Shown: positions 6,746 through 15,226 of the stretch, piece by piece
Position numbering within the stretch: position 1 is the first letter of the stretch
Layout: each line of letters begins with the position of its first letter
Source of the DNA: Chloroflexota bacterium
Lineage (GTDB): Bacteria; Chloroflexota; Limnocylindria; Limnocylindrales; CSP1-4
Assembly (NCBI GenBank): GCA_029240655.1
Contig: JARDZW010000021.1
Span: 1 to 40,568, forward strand
DNA length: 40,568 nucleotides
Reading direction: 5' to 3'
Position numbers and translations under genes: made by a program
Notes under the pieces: generated by a model
Databases searched by the model: none
Told to the model about the DNA's origin: nothing
The model's input: only the letters and a program-made list of their open reading frames with translations

Positions 6746-8752
6746 GTGACGCTCGAATCGCTGATCCCGCTGCTTGTCATCCTGCCGCTCGCAGGCTTTG
6801 CGGTCACGGCGCTCATCGGGCGGCGGCTTGGCAAGCAGGCACACTGGATCCCGGTGCTCGTGATCTTCGGCGCGTGGGCCATCGCGATGGCCCTGGCCTT
6901 CCAGGTGCTGACCGGCGCCGCGCCGCTGCTGGAGGGATCCGAGGAGGCGCACGGCTACGCCCTCCACTGGTTCACCTGGATCCCGGCCGGCGACTTCGTG
7001 GTCGAGGTCGGCTTCGTCGTCGACTCGCTGACCGCGTGCCTGCTGATCGTGGTTACGACGATCGGCCTGCTCGTCCACATCTACTCGGTCGGCTACATGA
7101 GCCACGACCCGGGCTACTGGCGGTTCTTCGCCTACCTGAACCTGTTCATGTTCTCGATGCTGCTGCTGGTCCTCGCGGATTCGTGGCTCGTGGTGTTCGT
7201 GGCGTGGGAGCTGGTCGGCCTGTGCAGCTACCTGCTCATCGGCTTCTGGTACCGCAAGCGCTCGGCGGCACTGGCGGCGAAGAAGGCGTTCATCGTCAAC
7301 CGCGTCGGCGACATCGGTTTCGCGCTCGGGATCATGGCCATCTGGGTCAATACGGGTGCCGTCGGCGAAGCGACGCTGAACATCCGAGAGTCGATCCACA
7401 CGATGCTCGAGGCGGGCGACGCCAACCCGATCCCGCTGTTCGCGACCGCACTGCTCGTGTTCGCCGGAGCCATGGGCAAGAGCGCCCAGTTCCCGCTCCA
7501 CGTCTGGCTTCCCGACGCGATGGAGGGCCCGACCCCCGTCTCGGCGCTCATCCATGCGGCAACGATGGTCAATGCCGGCGTGTACCTGGTCGCCCGGTCG
7601 AACGAGCTGTTCGCCTCGGCCCCGGACGCGATGGTCGTGGTTGCCGCGATCGGCATCTTCACGGCCATCCTCGCGGCGACGATCGCCATGACCCAGACCG
7701 ACATCAAGCGCGTCCTCGCCTATTCCACCCTGAGCCAGCTCGGCTACATGTTCGCGGCGCTCGGGGTGGGTGCGTTCACCGCCGCGATCTTCCACCTCAT
7801 GACCCACGGCTTCTTCAAGGGCCTGCTGTTCCTGGGCTCCGGGTCGGTCATCCACGCCGTCCACGAAGAGCAGGACATGCGCCGCATGGGCGGCCTGGCC
7901 GAGAAGATCCCGATCACCTACGCGACGATGTTCATCGGCTCCATCGCGATCTCCGGCATCCCGCCGCTGGCGGGCTTCTTCAGCAAGGACGAGATCCTGG
8001 GTGAGGCCTTCAAGTTCGGCTTCTACTGGGTCTGGGGGATCGGCCTGTTCGTCGCGTTCCTGACGGCCTTCTACATGTTCCGGCTGATGGGCATGACGTT
8101 CTGGGGCACCTTCCGCGGGCCCCGGGAGCTCTGGGACCGCATCCACGAGTCACCGCGGGTCATGACCGTCCCGCTCATCCTCCTGGCGATCCCGTCCATC
8201 TTCCTGGGATTGGTGCTGGGCCTTCCGTTCGGTGACAGCACCCTCCATCACTGGCTGGAACCGGTCTTCCACCATTCGACCGAAGAACTGCTTCAGCTCC
8301 CGCACGAACCGTACGCGCTGTTCGGCATCGACGGCATCCTGATCCTTGCGAGCGTCACGGTCGCGGCAGTCGGCGTGGCCCTGGCCTGGCGCTTGTTCGG
8401 CGCCGATCTCGGGGCTTTGCGCCTGCCGGCCCGCCCTGAACGGGTGCGCGAGATCAGCTCCCGCCCTGGCCTGGCGTTCCTGTATCGGGCGTCGCTCAAC
8501 AAGTGGTGGTTCGACGAGCTCTACCACCTGCTGTTCATCGTCATCGGGGGTCGCATCGCAGCCGCCATGTGGTGGTTCGATCGGGAGGTGGTCGACGGGA
8601 CCGTCAACGATGTCGGCCGGGCCACGGTCGGTGCCGGGCGCGGGCTGCGGCGCGTGCAGACCGGTCGAGTCCAGAACTACGCGCTCGGCATCGCGCTGGG
8701 CCTGATCGTCATGGCCGGCTCGTACCTGATCCTCGTCGGGAACCCGCGATGA
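6746..8752 (+). CDS. nuoL: NADH-quinone oxidoreductase subunit L (antiporter-like)
   Basis: Largest antiporter-like proton-pumping subunit, 668 residues from a GTG at 6746. The 37-base gap after nuoK is the largest within the operon and has no obvious ribosome-binding sequence. Landmarks: VAWELVGLCSYLLIGFW with the key Glu of TM5, KKAFIVNRVGDIGFALG, FPLHVWLPDAMEGPTPVSAL, IHAATMVNAGVYLVAR, TQTDIKRVLAYSTLSQLGYM with the conserved Lys, and a FSKDEIL segment. The C-terminal part holds a long helical region and a last membrane helix, consistent with the lateral helix HL that braces NuoM and NuoN. The stop overlaps the nuoM start (ATGA). Confidence 0.97.
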   Translation: MTLESLIPLLVILPLAGFAVTALIGRRLGKQAHWIPVLVIFGAWAIAMALAFQVLTGAAPLLEGSEEAHGYALHWFTWIPAGDFVVEVGFVVDSLTACLLIVVTTIGLLVHIYSVGYMSHDPGYWRFFAYLNLFMFSMLLLVLADSWLVVFVAWELVGLCSYLLIGFWYRKRSAALAAKKAFIVNRVGDIGFALGIMAIWVNTGAVGEATLNIRESIHTMLEAGDANPIPLFATALLVFAGAMGKSAQFPLHVWLPDAMEGPTPVSALIHAATMVNAGVYLVARSNELFASAPDAMVVVAAIGIFTAILAATIAMTQTDIKRVLAYSTLSQLGYMFAALGVGAFTAAIFHLMTHGFFKGLLFLGSGSVIHAVHEEQDMRRMGGLAEKIPITYATMFIGSIAISGIPPLAGFFSKDEILGEAFKFGFYWVWGIGLFVAFLTAFYMFRLMGMTFWGTFRGPRELWDRIHESPRVMTVPLILLAIPSIFLGLVLGLPFGDSTLHHWLEPVFHHSTEELLQLPHEPYALFGIDGILILASVTVAAVGVALAWRLFGADLGALRLPARPERVREISSRPGLAFLYRASLNKWWFDELYHLLFIVIGGRIAAAMWWFDREVVDGTVNDVGRATVGAGRGLRRVQTGRVQNYALGIALGLIVMAGSYLILVGNPR

Positions 8753-10410
8753 CCCTCGCCGCGTTCCCGATCCTGTCCTTGGTCACGTTCCTGCCGCTGG
8801 TCGGGGCGTTGGTGGTGGCGATCCTGCCGTCCACGCTCACCCGGCAGGTCGCACTCGGGTTCGCGCTCGCCACGTGGGTCGTCTCGCTGTTCCTGCTGAT
8901 CGGCTACCTGCCGGGCCGGCTGGGTACGCAGTTCCTCTACGTGGAGGTGTACGACTGGATCCCGGCCTTCGGCATCCAGTACAAGCTCGGCGTGGATGGG
9001 CTATCGGCGGCTCTCGTCGTGCTCACGACCACGCTGACATGGATCTCCATCCTCGCGAGCTGGAACCCGATCCAGACCCGGATCAAGGAATACATGATCA
9101 GCTTCCTGGTCCTCGAGGTCGGGATGATCGGGGTGTTCCTCGCCCTGGACATGTTCCTCTTCTACATCTTCTGGGAGATCGTCCTGGTCCCGATGTACCT
9201 GATCATCGGCATCTGGGGCGGCGCGAACCGGATCTACGCGACCATCAAGTTCGTCCTGTACACGCTCGTCGGGTCGCTGCTGATGCTCGTGGCGATCCTG
9301 GCAACAGCGTTCGCCTACCAGGCGGCCAATGGCGGGTCGTGGGCTGGCGCCTTCGACTTCGAGACCTTGCGCACCTTTGCGGGTGGCGGCGGCTTCTCGT
9401 CGGCCCTCCAGGTAGGCGCATTCCTGGCCTTCTTCCTGGCGTTCGCGATCAAGGTCCCCATGTTCCCGTTCCACACGTGGCTGCCAGACGCCCACACGGA
9501 GGCGCCGACCGCGGGCTCCGTGATCCTGGCCGCGATCATGCTCAAGCTTGGCGCGTACGGATTGATCCGCTTCGCGGTGCCGCTGTTCCCGGACGCGGCC
9601 CTGACGTTCGCCCCGGTGGTCATCGTGCTCTCGCTGATCGCGATCATCTACGGCGCGATCGTGGCGCTCGTCCAACCGGACCTCAAACGGCTCGTCGCCT
9701 TCTCATCGGTCAGCCACATGGGGTTCGTGACGCTGGGCCTGTTCGTGTTCACCGAGCAGGGGGTCCAGGGCGCCATCCTCCAGATGATCAATCACGGGCT
9801 GATCACCGGCGGCCTGTTCCTGCTGGTCGGTGTGATCTACGAGCGGACCCACGACCGGACGATCGCGAAGATGGGCGGGCTGGCGGCGCGGATGCCGGTA
9901 TGGGCCGCCGTGTTCGGATTCTTCGTCTTCGCCTCGGGCGGGCTACCGGGCCTCTCCGGCTTCGTCGGGGAGTTTCTCACGCTGGTCGGCACGTTCGATG
10001 TCAGCCCGCTGGCGGCGACGGTCGCGGCCTTCGTGATGGTGCTGGCGGCGGGGTACCTGCTGTACATGTATGGACGCATCGTATTCGGCGAGGTCTCCGA
10101 GTTCATCGCCAGTCTTGGGGATCACCTCGCGGACATGACCCCGATCGAGATCCTGACCCTCGTGCCACTGGCGACGCTGATCGTCGTCTTCGGCTTGCAG
10201 CCGCGGCTGCTGCTCGACCTCGTTCAGGGGACCGTCCGTGAAACGCTCGGCGCCGCCGCAACAGGGACGCCGCTGCCGGTCGAGCCGAACGTCGTGCTGA
10301 TCGCTGTCGGGATCGTCGTGCTGGCCGTGATCGCTCGGATCGCGTTCGCCCTGCGGCCGGGTCGGTCGGAGCCTGCCGGGACCGTGGCCGCCGAAGGCGG
10401 CGCCCATTGA
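8749..10410 (+). CDS. nuoM: NADH-quinone oxidoreductase subunit M (antiporter-like)
   Basis: 553-residue proton-pumping membrane subunit. The ATG at 8749 overlaps the nuoL stop and gives the expected length; the frame stays open further upstream only as a shadow of nuoL. Family motifs: LGVDGLSAALVVLTTTL, FYIFWEIVLVPMYLIIGIWG with the conserved Glu, KVPMFPFHTWLPDAHTEAPT, AGSVILAAIMLKLGAYGLIR with the conserved Lys, PDLKRLVAFSSVSHMGFV and INHGLITGGLFLLVGVIYER. About 14 helices are expected. The last residues are an unconserved Gly/Ala-rich tail. The stop overlaps the TTG start of nuoN. Confidence 0.97.
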   Translation: MTLAAFPILSLVTFLPLVGALVVAILPSTLTRQVALGFALATWVVSLFLLIGYLPGRLGTQFLYVEVYDWIPAFGIQYKLGVDGLSAALVVLTTTLTWISILASWNPIQTRIKEYMISFLVLEVGMIGVFLALDMFLFYIFWEIVLVPMYLIIGIWGGANRIYATIKFVLYTLVGSLLMLVAILATAFAYQAANGGSWAGAFDFETLRTFAGGGGFSSALQVGAFLAFFLAFAIKVPMFPFHTWLPDAHTEAPTAGSVILAAIMLKLGAYGLIRFAVPLFPDAALTFAPVVIVLSLIAIIYGAIVALVQPDLKRLVAFSSVSHMGFVTLGLFVFTEQGVQGAILQMINHGLITGGLFLLVGVIYERTHDRTIAKMGGLAARMPVWAAVFGFFVFASGGLPGLSGFVGEFLTLVGTFDVSPLAATVAAFVMVLAAGYLLYMYGRIVFGEVSEFIASLGDHLADMTPIEILTLVPLATLIVVFGLQPRLLLDLVQGTVRETLGAAATGTPLPVEPNVVLIAVGIVVLAVIARIAFALRPGRSEPAGTVAAEGGAH

Positions 10411-11903
10411 TTGCCCAGGACTTCATCACCATCGCCCCGCTCATCGCGGCCGTGCTGACGGCTGCCGCCGTCCTCGTCGTGGACCTGATCCGGCCCGGCC
10501 GGTCCGGTCCGGCGGTGGCGACCGCGCTCGTCGGACTCGCCCTGACCGCTGTCGTGACGCTCTCGGTCGGTGGCACGGAGGCGACGGCCTTCGGCGGCTC
10601 GTACACCGTCGACCCGTTGACCACGTTCCTCGACATCCTGTTCATCGCCGTCATCGTGATGACGATCCTGTTCGCCCCCGACTACCTGCTGCCACGCGGC
10701 CTGCCGGTGGCGGAGTTCGCGACCGTGCTGATCTTCGCGATGAGCGGCGCGATGCTGCTCGCCGGCTCCAGCGATCTGTTGCTGCTCTTCCTCGGCCTCG
10801 AGCTCATGGTCCTGCCGGGCTACCTCCTCGCCGGCTACCACAAGACCGATGGCTTCTCCACCGAGGGCGCCATCAAGTACTTCCTACTCGGCTCGTTCAG
10901 CTCGGCCATCTTCCTGTTCGGGCTGGCCTTCGTCTGGGGCCTGACCGGGACGACGCTCGTGGCCGGCACGGACGGCATCGCGGCCAAGCTCGGGGCGATC
11001 GTCGCTGGTGAGGCTCCCCTGTCGGCGGGCCTGGCGATGGGCCTCGCGTTCATGACGACGGGTGTCGCGTTCAAGATCGCGGCCGTGCCGTTCCATTACT
11101 GGACCCCGGATGCGTACCAGGGCTCGCCGACACCGGTGACGGGATATCTCTCGGTGGGACCCAAGATCGGCGCGTTCGCCCTGATCCTTCGGCTCTTCGT
11201 GGAGGCGCTGGGGCCACTCGCCGACGTGTGGCTCCCGGTGGTCATCATCCTGGCCGCCTTCACGATGACGCTCGGCAACCTCGTGGCGCTCACGCAGGAC
11301 AACGTCAAGCGGATGCTCGGCTACAGCTCGATCGCGCACACCGGCTACATGCTCGTCGGGCTCGCAGCGTATGCGGCCGGCGAGCTCCAGGGCCTGTCGG
11401 GCCTGCTCTTCTATCTCGCCGCCTACGCGTTCATGAACCTCGGGGCATTCGCGGTGATCGCCGCGCTCCAGAAGCGCGCGGGGGTGACCTCCCAACTCGA
11501 CACGTTCGCCGGGCTCGGCCGGCGCGAACCCCTGCTCACCGTGCTCATGACGCTGTTCCTGCTGTCGCTCATCGGGATCCCGCCGACCGCCGGGTTCTTC
11601 GCCAAGTACGAGATCATCGTGGCCGCCGTGCAGGCCGGCGGAGCGCTGACGTGGCTGGCGGTCCTGGTGGTCCTCAACGCCGCCGTTGCCGCCTTCTACT
11701 ACCTGCGCGTCGTCGTGTACATGTTCATGCGCGATCCCGCGACCGACGCGCCGGCGCTCCGCCACGGTGCGCTCATGTGGGGCGGCCTCGCGGCCGCGAC
11801 GGTCCTGACGATCTTGCTGGGGTTGTTCCCATCGGCGCTGCTCGGGATCGTGGACCAGGCTGCCCAGGCGCTGCTGGGCACGGCGGGCATCGCCGGGACC
11901 TGA
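10407..11903 (+). CDS. nuoN: NADH-quinone oxidoreductase subunit N (antiporter-like)
   Basis: Third antiporter-like subunit of the membrane arm, 498 residues. The TTG at 10407 overlaps the nuoM stop (TTGA) and is chosen because it matches the overlap pattern of the operon. Motifs: LELMVLPGYLLAGYHKTD with the conserved Glu, EGAIKYFLLGSFSSAIFLFG with the conserved Lys, KIAAVPFHYWTPDAYQGSPT, VTGYLSVGPKIGAFALILR, QDNVKRMLGYSSIAHTGYML and GIPPTAGFFAKYEI. It is the last gene of the operon; a convergent gene begins 23 bases beyond the stop. Confidence 0.97.
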   Translation: MIAQDFITIAPLIAAVLTAAAVLVVDLIRPGRSGPAVATALVGLALTAVVTLSVGGTEATAFGGSYTVDPLTTFLDILFIAVIVMTILFAPDYLLPRGLPVAEFATVLIFAMSGAMLLAGSSDLLLLFLGLELMVLPGYLLAGYHKTDGFSTEGAIKYFLLGSFSSAIFLFGLAFVWGLTGTTLVAGTDGIAAKLGAIVAGEAPLSAGLAMGLAFMTTGVAFKIAAVPFHYWTPDAYQGSPTPVTGYLSVGPKIGAFALILRLFVEALGPLADVWLPVVIILAAFTMTLGNLVALTQDNVKRMLGYSSIAHTGYMLVGLAAYAAGELQGLSGLLFYLAAYAFMNLGAFAVIAALQKRAGVTSQLDTFAGLGRREPLLTVLMTLFLLSLIGIPPTAGFFAKYEIIVAAVQAGGALTWLAVLVVLNAAVAAFYYLRVVVYMFMRDPATDAPALRHGALMWGGLAAATVLTILLGLFPSALLGIVDQAAQALLGTAGIAGT

Positions 11904-11924
11904 GCCACGGCCGCCGGTGGTGGC
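11904..11924. terminator. Candidate bidirectional hairpin between nuoN and the convergent tlpA-otsB gene
   Basis: The spacer between two convergent stops contains GCCAC (11904-11908) and its complement GTGGC (11920-11924), with a further CC/GG pairing inside. No T-tract follows on either strand, so intrinsic termination is only a guess from position and symmetry. Confidence 0.3.
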
Positions 11925-11926
11925 AG

Positions 11927-13405
11927 CTACAGACGCTGCGCCAGGGCGAGGAGCAGCCGACCGACCTCGCGGGGTGACCCGAGGTAGAGGTCGGCGACCC
12001 GCAGGAGTTCGTTGGGAGCTGGCCTCCGGGCGCCCTGGACGGCCACCGTCGTGCCGACGATGGCCGCATTCGCCCGCCGAGCTGCGATCACGGCCTCGAA
12101 TGCGTCCACGTCGCTCAATTCGTCGCCCAGCACGACGACGGCGCCTGGCCGGTGTCGCTCGAGCAGTCGCTCGACGGCCTCGCGCTTGCCACCGGCATGG
12201 GCCGGGCGCAGGTCCACGACCGTCCGACCACGGTAGTGGGCGAGACCGTGGTCGCGCAGTCCCTCACGGGTCTCAACCGTCGCGATGGCGGCGACCACGG
12301 CCGCCCGGGCCACCGCGACATCGTCGGCCTGGCGAACGTGGAACGCCACCGACGGTCCCTTGCGCTCCACGAACAGCCAGGGGGGCGATCCCAGCTCGTC
12401 CGCCACGGCGTCGGCCAGGTTCGCCGCCGACGAGCGGTGGGCGTCGAAGGCCCGATCGGTGACCACCCGAAGGTGCTCCGCCCGCGCGCCGCGCGCCAGC
12501 GTGCCGTGCTCGAGGCCATGGTCGCCCAGGTACTCCACGCCACCGACCCGGACGCGGGCCACGACGTCCGACACGACCCGCCCGGTCAGGACCGCGACGT
12601 GGAGGCGCGCAGGTCGCTCGGTCGCCACTCGCGCGAGTGCCCGCAGTCCGCGCTGCGCGACGGGCTCGATGACCGCGACCGCGGGGTCGCGCGCCCCGAC
12701 CGCCAGTGTTCCATCGAAATCGGCCACGACCAGGAGCGGCGCCGAAGCGGCCGCCAGGGCGTCCAGCCCTCGGGCGAGCTCGGCCGGCGACGAGATCGAC
12801 GGCGGCTCGTCGGCCGCGGTCACGGCGTGACGTCGACGCCCGGCATGATCGAGCGCCAGCGCCTCCCAGCGCGCCTGCGCGGAGCCGTCGCTGTCGAGCC
12901 CGATGGGAAACGTGGCCGACAGCCTCTCGGCGAAGGCTGCGACGGCGCCTTCCTCCTCCTTGACGTCGATCGCCAGGACGACGAGGCCGTCGTCGGCATA
13001 GCGGGCCGCGAAGCCGTTCATGAGCGGGAACTCGTCGAGGCAGGGCGGGCAATAGGTGCCCATGAAGTTGACCCAGACCGGCTTGCCACGCAGGTTCGCG
13101 AGGTCGATCGTGCCTCCGCCGACCTGGGGCACGACAAGCGCGGGGGCGGGCTCACCGACATGGAACAGGCCGGCCGACCCGGAGCCCGAGGCGCCTGCTG
13201 TCGGCGACGCTCCGGAACCCGAGGCACCCGGCGACGACCCTCCGGCCGGCGACGGGGAAAGGATCGGGATCGTCACCGATGGCACGGGCGCGGGCGTGGC
13301 CGCAGACCCGCGTTCGGGGGCGAAGGCGAGGATCCCCCCGAGCACGAGCAGCGCGACGGCGACGCCGGCGAGCAGGCCGGCGATGATCGACAAGCGTGGC
13401 CACAT
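11927..13405 (-). CDS. otsB: Truncated TlpA-like thioredoxin fused in frame to trehalose-6-phosphate phosphatase (OtsB)
   Basis: A 492-residue open frame on the minus strand joining two unrelated proteins. Residues 1-33 are a membrane anchor and 34-80 a Pro/Ser/Gly linker. Residues 82-182 are a TlpA/ResA-type thioredoxin fold with the redox motif Cys119-Pro-Pro-Cys122. The fold stops at about ARWEAL, before the usual cis-proline strand. Residues 195-492 are a complete HAD-type OtsB: DFDGTLA (229-235), an LTGR segment, YLGDHGLEHG, GGKREAV and VVLGDELSDVDAF, expected to remove phosphate from trehalose 6-phosphate in the cytosol. A GTG at 12823 would start OtsB alone (298 residues). In the neighbouring frame a TGA (12820-12822) overlaps that GTG, and the residues before it read RSIMPGVDVTP, like a TlpA C-terminus. 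This points to an out-of-frame deletion that fused two genes. A secreted redox domain joined to a cytosolic phosphatase makes little topological sense. Confidence 0.75.
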   Translation of the reverse strand: MWPRLSIIAGLLAGVAVALLVLGGILAFAPERGSAATPAPVPSVTIPILSPSPAGGSSPGASGSGASPTAGASGSGSAGLFHVGEPAPALVVPQVGGGTIDLANLRGKPVWVNFMGTYCPPCLDEFPLMNGFAARYADDGLVVLAIDVKEEEGAVAAFAERLSATFPIGLDSDGSAQARWEALALDHAGRRRHAVTAADEPPSISSPAELARGLDALAAASAPLLVVADFDGTLAVGARDPAVAVIEPVAQRGLRALARVATERPARLHVAVLTGRVVSDVVARVRVGGVEYLGDHGLEHGTLARGARAEHLRVVTDRAFDAHRSSAANLADAVADELGSPPWLFVERKGPSVAFHVRQADDVAVARAAVVAAIATVETREGLRDHGLAHYRGRTVVDLRPAHAGGKREAVERLLERHRPGAVVVLGDELSDVDAFEAVIAARRANAAIVGTTVAVQGARRPAPNELLRVADLYLGSPREVGRLLLALAQRL

Positions 13406-13476
13406 GATCGCGCGGAGGGTACCAGTACGGACGGTCGGAAGCGTGACGAAGATGCTGCGGCTACGCTTCCGCTCTC

Positions 13477-14163
13477 ATGGGCGACCGCTTCGATTTCTTT
13501 CGCACCCGATTGCTGCCGGCCCTGCTCACGGCGGGTGGCGTCACGCTGCTCGCGGCAGGCCTGCTGACCTACACGGTCCCCGTCGCTGCGGAGCCGGTCG
13601 CCACCGCCTCGCCGCGAGCGACCGCGGTGGCGACCCCCACGCCGACACCGCGCGTCACACTCCCGCCGATCGGGACGCCTACACCGGCGCCCCCGACCGC
13701 GAGCCCGGACCCGAACCGGGTCGCGACGCGCGTCCGCATCGCAGCGCTCGACATCGACATGCCGGTCATCAAGGGCCCGGCCGGGTATCCGCCGTGCGAC
13801 GTCGCGATGTACATCAAGGAGCTCTACCAGCCAGGGCAGGACCGCGCGATCTACCTGTTCGCACACGCCAGGCCCGGCATGTTCGAGCCTCTGCTCAAGA
13901 CCCGAGCACCCGAACAGCGCGGCAGCGTCGTCGAGGTCTGGACGAGCGACGACCAGCTCTTCCTCTACGAGATCGTCGAGGTCCGGCGTGGCCAGACCGA
14001 TCTCGATGACGCGATCGCCGCCGATTCCGAGGAGCTGTGGCTCCAGACCTCGGAAGGCCCGAAGGGCACACCCGGCAAGACCCAGGTCATCGCCAAGCCG
14101 CTATCCAGCGGCCCCGCCGATCCGGCCGACGCCCACCCGGACGCCAAGCCGCGGGCCTGTTAG
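13477..14163 (+). CDS. Sortase-fold (class E/F-like) membrane-anchored protein lacking the catalytic cysteine
   Basis: 228 residues: one N-terminal membrane helix (about 12-37), a Pro/Thr/Ala-rich linker (40-80), and a sortase-like beta-barrel domain (82-207). The domain begins VRIAALDIDMPVIKG, the usual exosortase/sortase E opening, and has His130 in YLFAHARPG at the position of the catalytic His. The strand that should carry TLxTC reads LWLQTSEG, with Ser192 in place of the nucleophilic Cys, and no clear catalytic Arg follows (KTQVIA). Sortases join LPxTG-type proteins to the envelope through the Cys, so this copy is probably not a classical transpeptidase. It diverges from the tlpA-otsB gene across a 71-base spacer (13406-13476) in which I see no clear promoter. 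It ends 13 bases from the convergent CorA gene. Confidence 0.7.
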   Translation: MGDRFDFFRTRLLPALLTAGGVTLLAAGLLTYTVPVAAEPVATASPRATAVATPTPTPRVTLPPIGTPTPAPPTASPDPNRVATRVRIAALDIDMPVIKGPAGYPPCDVAMYIKELYQPGQDRAIYLFAHARPGMFEPLLKTRAPEQRGSVVEVWTSDDQLFLYEIVEVRRGQTDLDDAIAADSEELWLQTSEGPKGTPGKTQVIAKPLSSGPADPADAHPDAKPRAC

Positions 14164-14176
14164 CCGAACCGGGAGC

Positions 14177-15226
14177 CTAGATCCAGCCGATCCGCCGCAG
14201 GAACAGCGCGAGGGCGGTCGCTCCGATGACCGTGGCTCCGGTCACGACCCAGAACCCGCCGGCGTTGACCGCCTCGCTCATCCCGAACAGGCCCCCCACC
14301 GCGCCGATGCCCGCGAGGATGACCGTCACGCCGGTCAGTCGCTTCATGATGATCGAGAGGTTGTTGTTGACCTGGGTCAGGTAGACGTCGAGGGTCGCCG
14401 CGGCAAGCTCGCGATAGTTATCCAGCTCGTCGGTCAGGCGGATGATGTGATCGTAGATGTCGCGGAAGTAGACGATCTCCTCTGGGTCGATGAGCGGGGT
14501 CTCGCGGTTCGTGAGCTGGTTGAAGACCTCGCGCACGGGTCCCACGTGTCGGCGCACCTCGATGAGCTTGCGCTTGAGGTGGAACAGGCGCTGGAGCGCG
14601 TCGGGGTTCGCCGTCAGGACGACCTCGTCCTGGACCTCGTCGATGGCATCGCCGATCCGGTCCGCGAACGGGAAGTAGCTGTCGACGAGGTCATCCGAGA
14701 TCGCCCACAACAGGTGGTCCGGACCATGCTTGAGCATCGGCCCCACGCCAGAGCGCAGGTGATGCGAGGCGCGCGGGTCCCAGGTCCGATCGTGCGCCGT
14801 CATCAGGAACCCGAGTCCGAGCACGAGGTCGATCTCGGTGATCACGACCTCGTCGGTGTATTCGAGGTCGAACATCACGATGTGGACGACCCCGTCCGTC
14901 AGCTCGATCTTGGCCCGCTGGTTGCCCTCGAGGATGTCCTCGACGATGAGCGGATGCAGCGCAAGGAGCTCGCCGACCTGCTGCACCTGGTCGGCGGACG
15001 GTCCGGTCAGGTCCACCCACACCGACGCGTCGGAGTGGCGCAGGAGCTCCGGAAGCTTGGCGAGGGCGGTCGTGCCCTCCCATTCCTCGGCCCTGCCCTC
15101 GATGGACGCGGCGACACGCACCGTGCCGGGACCCGGCTCCGCTACCGGCGGGCGATGACGGGCGACGGGCTCGCCGGCGCGGCCGGTCGGCCGATCAGAA
15201 GATGACGCCGGGGTCTTTGCTGCCAT
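14177..15226 (-). CDS. corA: CorA-type divalent metal ion transporter
   Basis: Magnesium/cobalt transporter-like protein of the CorA family; about 349 residues from the ATG at 15226. Longer frames up to 15304 would overlap the upstream gene more and add Arg-rich sequence. The N-terminal cytoplasmic domain contains WVDLTGPS and HPLIVEDILEGNQRAKIE, a strong CorA signature. Long helices follow (VREVFNQLTNRETPLIDPEE, then YFRDIYDHIIRLTDELDNYR), and the C-terminus has the two membrane helices. The pore signature GMN reads GMS (FGMSEAVNAGGFW), so selectivity may differ or this may be an efflux-type relative. The gene overlaps the end of the MFS gene by 32 bases and was probably co-transcribed with it. 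Confidence 0.85.
   Translation of the reverse strand: MAAKTPASSSDRPTGRAGEPVARHRPPVAEPGPGTVRVAASIEGRAEEWEGTTALAKLPELLRHSDASVWVDLTGPSADQVQQVGELLALHPLIVEDILEGNQRAKIELTDGVVHIVMFDLEYTDEVVITEIDLVLGLGFLMTAHDRTWDPRASHHLRSGVGPMLKHGPDHLLWAISDDLVDSYFPFADRIGDAIDEVQDEVVLTANPDALQRLFHLKRKLIEVRRHVGPVREVFNQLTNRETPLIDPEEIVYFRDIYDHIIRLTDELDNYRELAAATLDVYLTQVNNNLSIIMKRLTGVTVILAGIGAVGGLFGMSEAVNAGGFWVVTGATVIGATALALFLRRIGWI

Noticed and set aside
6644-8146. 500-residue minus-strand open frame opposite nuoL
   Set aside because: Low-complexity charged sequence mirroring nuoL codons; no motifs and no ribosome-binding site.
13406-13476. Promoter pair in the tlpA-otsB/sortase divergent spacer
   Set aside because: TACGCT-like and GTGACG-like sequences occur, but at wrong spacing (about 13 bases), so no promoter was called.
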